DNA of 64,000 nt from Fomitopsis serialis (lineage: Eukaryota > Basidiomycota > Agaricomycetes > Polyporales > Fomitopsidaceae), in NCBI RefSeq assembly GCF_022376445.1, contig NW_025955030.1, positions 62,001-126,000 of the forward strand. The letters run 5' to 3'. The translations under genes were made by a program, and so were the position numbers. This document shows, piece by piece, positions 60,181 to 64,000 of the stretch (positions are counted from its first letter, which is position 1; the number at the start of each line of letters is the position of its first letter). The notes beneath the pieces are model-generated. The model was not told where the DNA came from. It did no database searches and saw only the letters and a program-made list of their open reading frames with translations.

Positions 60181-62308
60181 ATACGACTTGTTGCAAATTT
60201 GTTGTGTTGTTAGCCGCACTGTGTACTTACTCGGACTCCAGCGCATCGTGACAATATCTACAGAGGTCTCGGAGATCTTCTCGGGAGGAGTATTGCGCTG
60301 ATCGCAAACGCAACACGATCGCAGTTGGCCGAAGCACGGCCGAAAACTGAATGACGGGGGCTTCGCGTCGCTTGGGAGGAGGATGTAACTGGTCTGGGAT
60401 GGACTGGAAGATCATCATCTCGCTCGAAGGGGAAATTCTCCGATGCGGACGCAGTCGGCGATTTTTCCTCCCACACAGAGGCCAGCTGGTGAGAACGCTG
60501 GTGTCGCGAAGGGCCATGCAGGGTAGCAGTGGTAAGCCCTCCAATCCCAGAACGGGCCGCAACTGTGACGAGGATCACACATTCCGTTCCGAGCGCGGAT
60601 GGAAAGGTGCGGCGGAAGCTCCCCAGCTGGGGCCGCTCCCGCGGGGCAGGCTCGGCACACGACTCGGCGTGTACTGAGAGCGAGAAATATAAGACGAGAT
60701 GCGGCGTTGTGGGAAGGGTTCCCCTCCTCCTCTGAACATCGATCCCCCTTTGGTCCGTCGATGCGCCCGGATCCGTACATGCCTCCGGACAGAACCTTAT
60801 ATCCAGCTTGTATCCTGGAAGATGATGCCGACGCGGATGCTGCTCGTTCGGCGCGCCTGCAGCGCTCCGCTCGTGTGCTTGGAGGCCGGACGCCTTGCCT
60901 TCTCGGCCGCTGTGCTTCGACGTCTTGAGATCCATGCCGGTCGAACACTCAGCGTATGTGCGTCCATGCAATAAATTCCCGAGGCTCCGTGTCCAAGGAC
61001 GCAAGACACCCCGACAGCTGCTTGCAACTCAAGCCGTGCTATTCGCCCAGACGGTCCACAGGCACACTACTAGCTGCTAGTAGCGCGCTACGGGGCACTG
61101 ATGCGCGACCCCGAGCTATCATCCTAGCCTCCGCGCGACGTCGATCAACTAGCGGCGGGGAATTTAACTAGACGTACGCACCCCTGGTTGAGAACCGTTT
61201 AACCCAAGTTCACCCGCTAAAATAGCTCGTTCTGCCTCTTGGGGGCGGGGCGCGGAAACCCCGCATTCCAACCGGGACGACTCTAACTCGGTCAGAAGGC
61301 CGGGTAAAACAGTACTTAAGGGACATCATGGCTCGGGCAGGAGACTCGCGCCGCACAGTGGACGGATGGTTGCACGGTAAGCATAGATTATCCTGGATAT
61401 CGAATATGGCCGGGCCCTGATTAAGTGCGGTATAGGTGTAGCATAATACGGGTGACTGACGACGCAGAAAGCAAGTTAACGGTAAGTAATAACTAACGGG
61501 CACGCAGAGCACGAAAACATCGCAGCGACAGCCAACCGTGGTCTGAGCGTCCGGTTCCGACAACAACGCATCCTTCCTACCCCGCGTCGGCGTCGCTCCG
61601 ACAGGCACGGCCAGAGTTGACCCCGCATTGGCGTGCCCGGCCTTGGTATACAGGCTCCGGCGCGCCAGTACCAGCTGCACGCGGGTATGATCCCGGTGAA
61701 GTGCAAGCACGGATGCTGTCACAGCATGATTTCTCGGATCTAAAGGGATAGGGGGATGACGTGAGTTGGCAGAGGGACCGCGTGTGAACGAAAAGCGCAC
61801 ATTGTTGCTGATGATTGTGCTGGAGGCGGGAAGGGCGGGGCGGAGCGGAGCGCGGGGGCGGACGTTGTAAGAGGGTGTGAACGCGAGCACGAGGCATCGA
61901 GCCGAAGTGCGACAGTTCGTTGGACGAGGAGTTGCCCGTTCCGTGGTGTCCACATAGCGTAGTAGCGCACGAGTGAATAGACGCGTGTGATCGAATCAAT
62001 CGAGTTCCGAATTGGGTTTGCAGTTGCATGGATCCAGCAGGAAAGAGACAATGATGAGTTGACGATGACCAAAGACAGTTATGGGAGATTACCAAAAAGA
62101 AAGAGCAAGATGTATCCACGACAAAACACAGAAAGCAAACAGTTCCATGCATCCAGTGTGAGGCCATAAAGATAGGGCCGCGCAGTCGCGCATTAACGGC
62201 GGGCTGATGAGATAGGTGACGGTGGGTGCATACTAGCGACCGAACATAATGGCATGAAGAGATCCGGATATATGATGGAGGGATAAATATGCAGCGAAAG
62301 CAAAGAGA
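60181..62308. other. Long convergent intergenic region
   Basis: 2.1 kb between the SDR stop and the G-alpha stop. A 248-codon frame on the minus strand (61,004-60,258) and a similar one (61,953-61,210) have no motif, no splice-site support and overlap frames in other phases. No tRNA or transposon remnant recognised. Confidence 0.45.
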
Positions 62309-63983
62309 CTAGATGAGAGCCGCAGTTTGCAGGCTTTGGCGAAGGATGATGCTGATGTGTCGCAGTGGGAAGGGAAGGATATTAAGCATTGGTCCAGGGA
62401 AGAGCGCACGAAAGGGGGATTTGCGGGGACGAGAACAGAACGAAACACTCACTCTGGAGGGAAAATCATGATTAGTATGGACCGGCGAAATGGCAAAAAC
62501 GCACGCACCTTCTACTGCGGCCATGACTACTCTTAGCATTTCGGTGTCTGTTGCGGTCGTCGTGCTTTCATACAACGACACTCAATCAGCAAAGCGATGC
62601 CAACCAGGCGCTAGGAGTGATATATGGAATAGATGACGCACTGGATGTACACTTCGCGCTCCTTTTGGTTCGCTTTTTGTGCCAGCCGTGCGAATCGCTT
62701 CTTGAAGTATTCTCGTCCTGCAGCCGCGTCATCGGATGGTCCGTCATAGTCCTGTGAGATATGGATTGGTATTGTGCAGGAAGAATACTCCGGGTGGGGA
62801 ACATACGGGAAAGAAACTCCGAATGTCTGAGTGAATAACCTTCTTCTCGAACAGATCGTTCTTGTTGAGGAACAGGATCTGCACGACACGTTGCATCAAT
62901 CCACACGATCGCCAATGAAATATTGCCCATGTACTTACGATAGACGTGTTCTTGAACCATTGCGAATGGCAAATCGAGTCCCAAATCGTCATTGCGTCTT
63001 GCATTTGATTCTTGACTCTCCAATCAGCATGCGCAACACAAGACTCCGGATATATGCGGCCTCAGTACACTTACCGCATCTCTGTCTTCTACAAGACATT
63101 GATCGTACCCACTAAGACTGACCAGGAACAGAATGCTGGTGACATCCTGGAAGCAGTGGATCCACTTCCGTCGCTCGCTCTTCTGCCCACCGACGTCCAC
63201 CATGAGCATCTCGTGATCCCTTAGTGAGAACATCGTCTCCGTAATACCGATCGTGCGTGCACGGGCCTGAACGATGTCCTGCTCGTTCGGTATATACGAG
63301 GGGTCGAACAGCCGATCAAGGTCGCTAAAATAGTACACCAAGCTGCACGAGAGTGGTATGCTCGTGAGAGGGTCCGCGCAGCAGGGAAGAGGGCACACGC
63401 AACTTGTCCGGCAACGCAGCCTCGTTCCCGCGCTCCCATGCTTTCTGAACGCTCGGGTCCTCCCATAGCCTCTTCAGAGGCTCGTAGTAGTCGTTCGGGA
63501 AGGGCTCGCCGTCCTTGAGGTCAGCCGCGTCAATGACCATCTGCACGTTGTCTTCATTCTCGGGGAGGACCGTGAGCTCCATCTCCTCCATGGCGTCGAT
63601 GACATACTTGATGCCGTGGGTGAGGTTGTTGAAGACGAGCTGGCGGTACGACTCGACCTCCTGTGACGAGAAGGGGACGCGGTGGATGAGGCGCATCTGC
63701 TTCAGGATGGTCGACTTGCCCGAGTCTCCGGAGCCCAGCAGGAGCACCTGGGTGCGCGCATGAGTGATGACGACGTGGGCGCGAGGGCGTGACTAGCTCA
63801 CCTTGACCTGCTTGGACAGCCGTGCCTTTGCCTGGAGGGACGTCAACGGGGTCAGGGACGCAGCGGGCGGGCGGAAGCGCAGCGGGCGGTACGCGCCTCT
63901 CGGAGACTCTTCTCAGCCTCTCTGTGCCGCCTCTTGTCGTCCTCGGAGACATCTACGGGACCACTGGACATGCAGGCACCCAT
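62309..63983 (-). CDS. Heterotrimeric G-protein alpha subunit
   Basis: Nine exons: 63983-63897, 63831-63802, 63747-63399, 63342-63075, 63010-62939, 62878-62807, 62751-62642, 62564-62509 and 62351-62309. All guanine-nucleotide motifs are present: LLLGSGDSGKST (P loop), ARTIGITET (switch I), MLMVDVGGQKSERRKW (switch II), FLNKNDLFEKK (NKxD) and TTTATDTEM (TCAT-type). The N terminus MGACMS has the Gly-2 acceptor for myristoylation and a Cys for palmitoylation, so membrane anchoring is expected. The helical domain has an extra segment (LKDGEPFPNDYYEPLKRL) beyond the animal core. The C-terminal receptor tail reads ILRQSLQTAALI. The first intron seems to use a GC donor (GAG|GCGCGT). Two one-base losses are inferred, at the third and last exon junctions. 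Confidence 0.9.
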
Positions 63984-64000
63984 GGCTGCGTAAATAGGAT

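Noticed and set aside
60258..61953. Minus-strand frames of 248 and 247 codons
   Set aside because: GC-rich chance frames with no recognised block, no consistent start context and alternative frames of similar size over the same bases.

Overview
This window is nuclear DNA of a filamentous basidiomycete, most likely an agaricomycete. The genes are split by many introns of about 50-60 nt, coding regions are GC-rich, and the families are typical of that class: a Plavaka-type transposase, a DUF6698-like gene, a MYND-finger family, F-box genes, an N-glycosylated agaricomycete membrane-protein family, and standard nuclear single-copy genes such as APC11, MED21, RTF2, CSN7, HAUS1, RGP1 and a G-alpha subunit. 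Genus and species cannot be set from the sequence alone.

Layout. 0-9 kb is accessory: the 5' part of a Plavaka-like transposase on the minus strand, running off the left edge; a divergent Ser/Arg/Lys-rich small ORF; about 3.5 kb of degenerate 4-bp-period repeat whose C-rich strand changes side; and a DUF6698-like gene. 10-19.6 kb is intact and compact: a membrane-anchored protein with four exact 30-residue repeats, a YFH7-like P-loop kinase, APC11, a GH71/GH99-like glycosidase joined to a long proline-rich tail, and a two-finger C2H2 regulator. 21.4-34.2 kb holds housekeeping genes: an RSC1/2-like BAH-bromodomain subunit, CSN7, HAUS1, RGP1 and a PSP1-domain protein. 34.6-54.6 kb mixes fast-ev evolving families (F-box, Ser-rich orphan, SAP30-like, kinase tail fragment, membrane family, GT25, F-box, MYND). 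55-64 kb returns to housekeeping genes: RTF2 and MED21 on a shared promoter, an SDR and a G-alpha subunit, plus a 656-bp inverted-repeat element between MED21 and the SDR.

Functional grouping. Several neighbours act in transcription and chromatin (RSC-like, SAP30-like, MED21, C2H2), ubiquitin and cell-cycle control (APC11, CSN7, F-box genes), the spindle (HAUS1), Golgi traffic (RGP1) and signalling (G-alpha). I see no evidence that they form a cluster with one pathway.

Two features affect any use of this sequence. First, from about 22 kb onward conserved genes are repeatedly broken by losses of one (rarely two) bases, usually inside a homopolymer. Restoring one base per site makes exon sums close to a multiple of three in CSN7, HAUS1, RGP1, PSP1, RTF2 and the SDR. 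This looks like systematic assembly error rather than mass pseudogenisation. Second, at least four and perhaps five introns use GC-AG instead of GT-AG borders.
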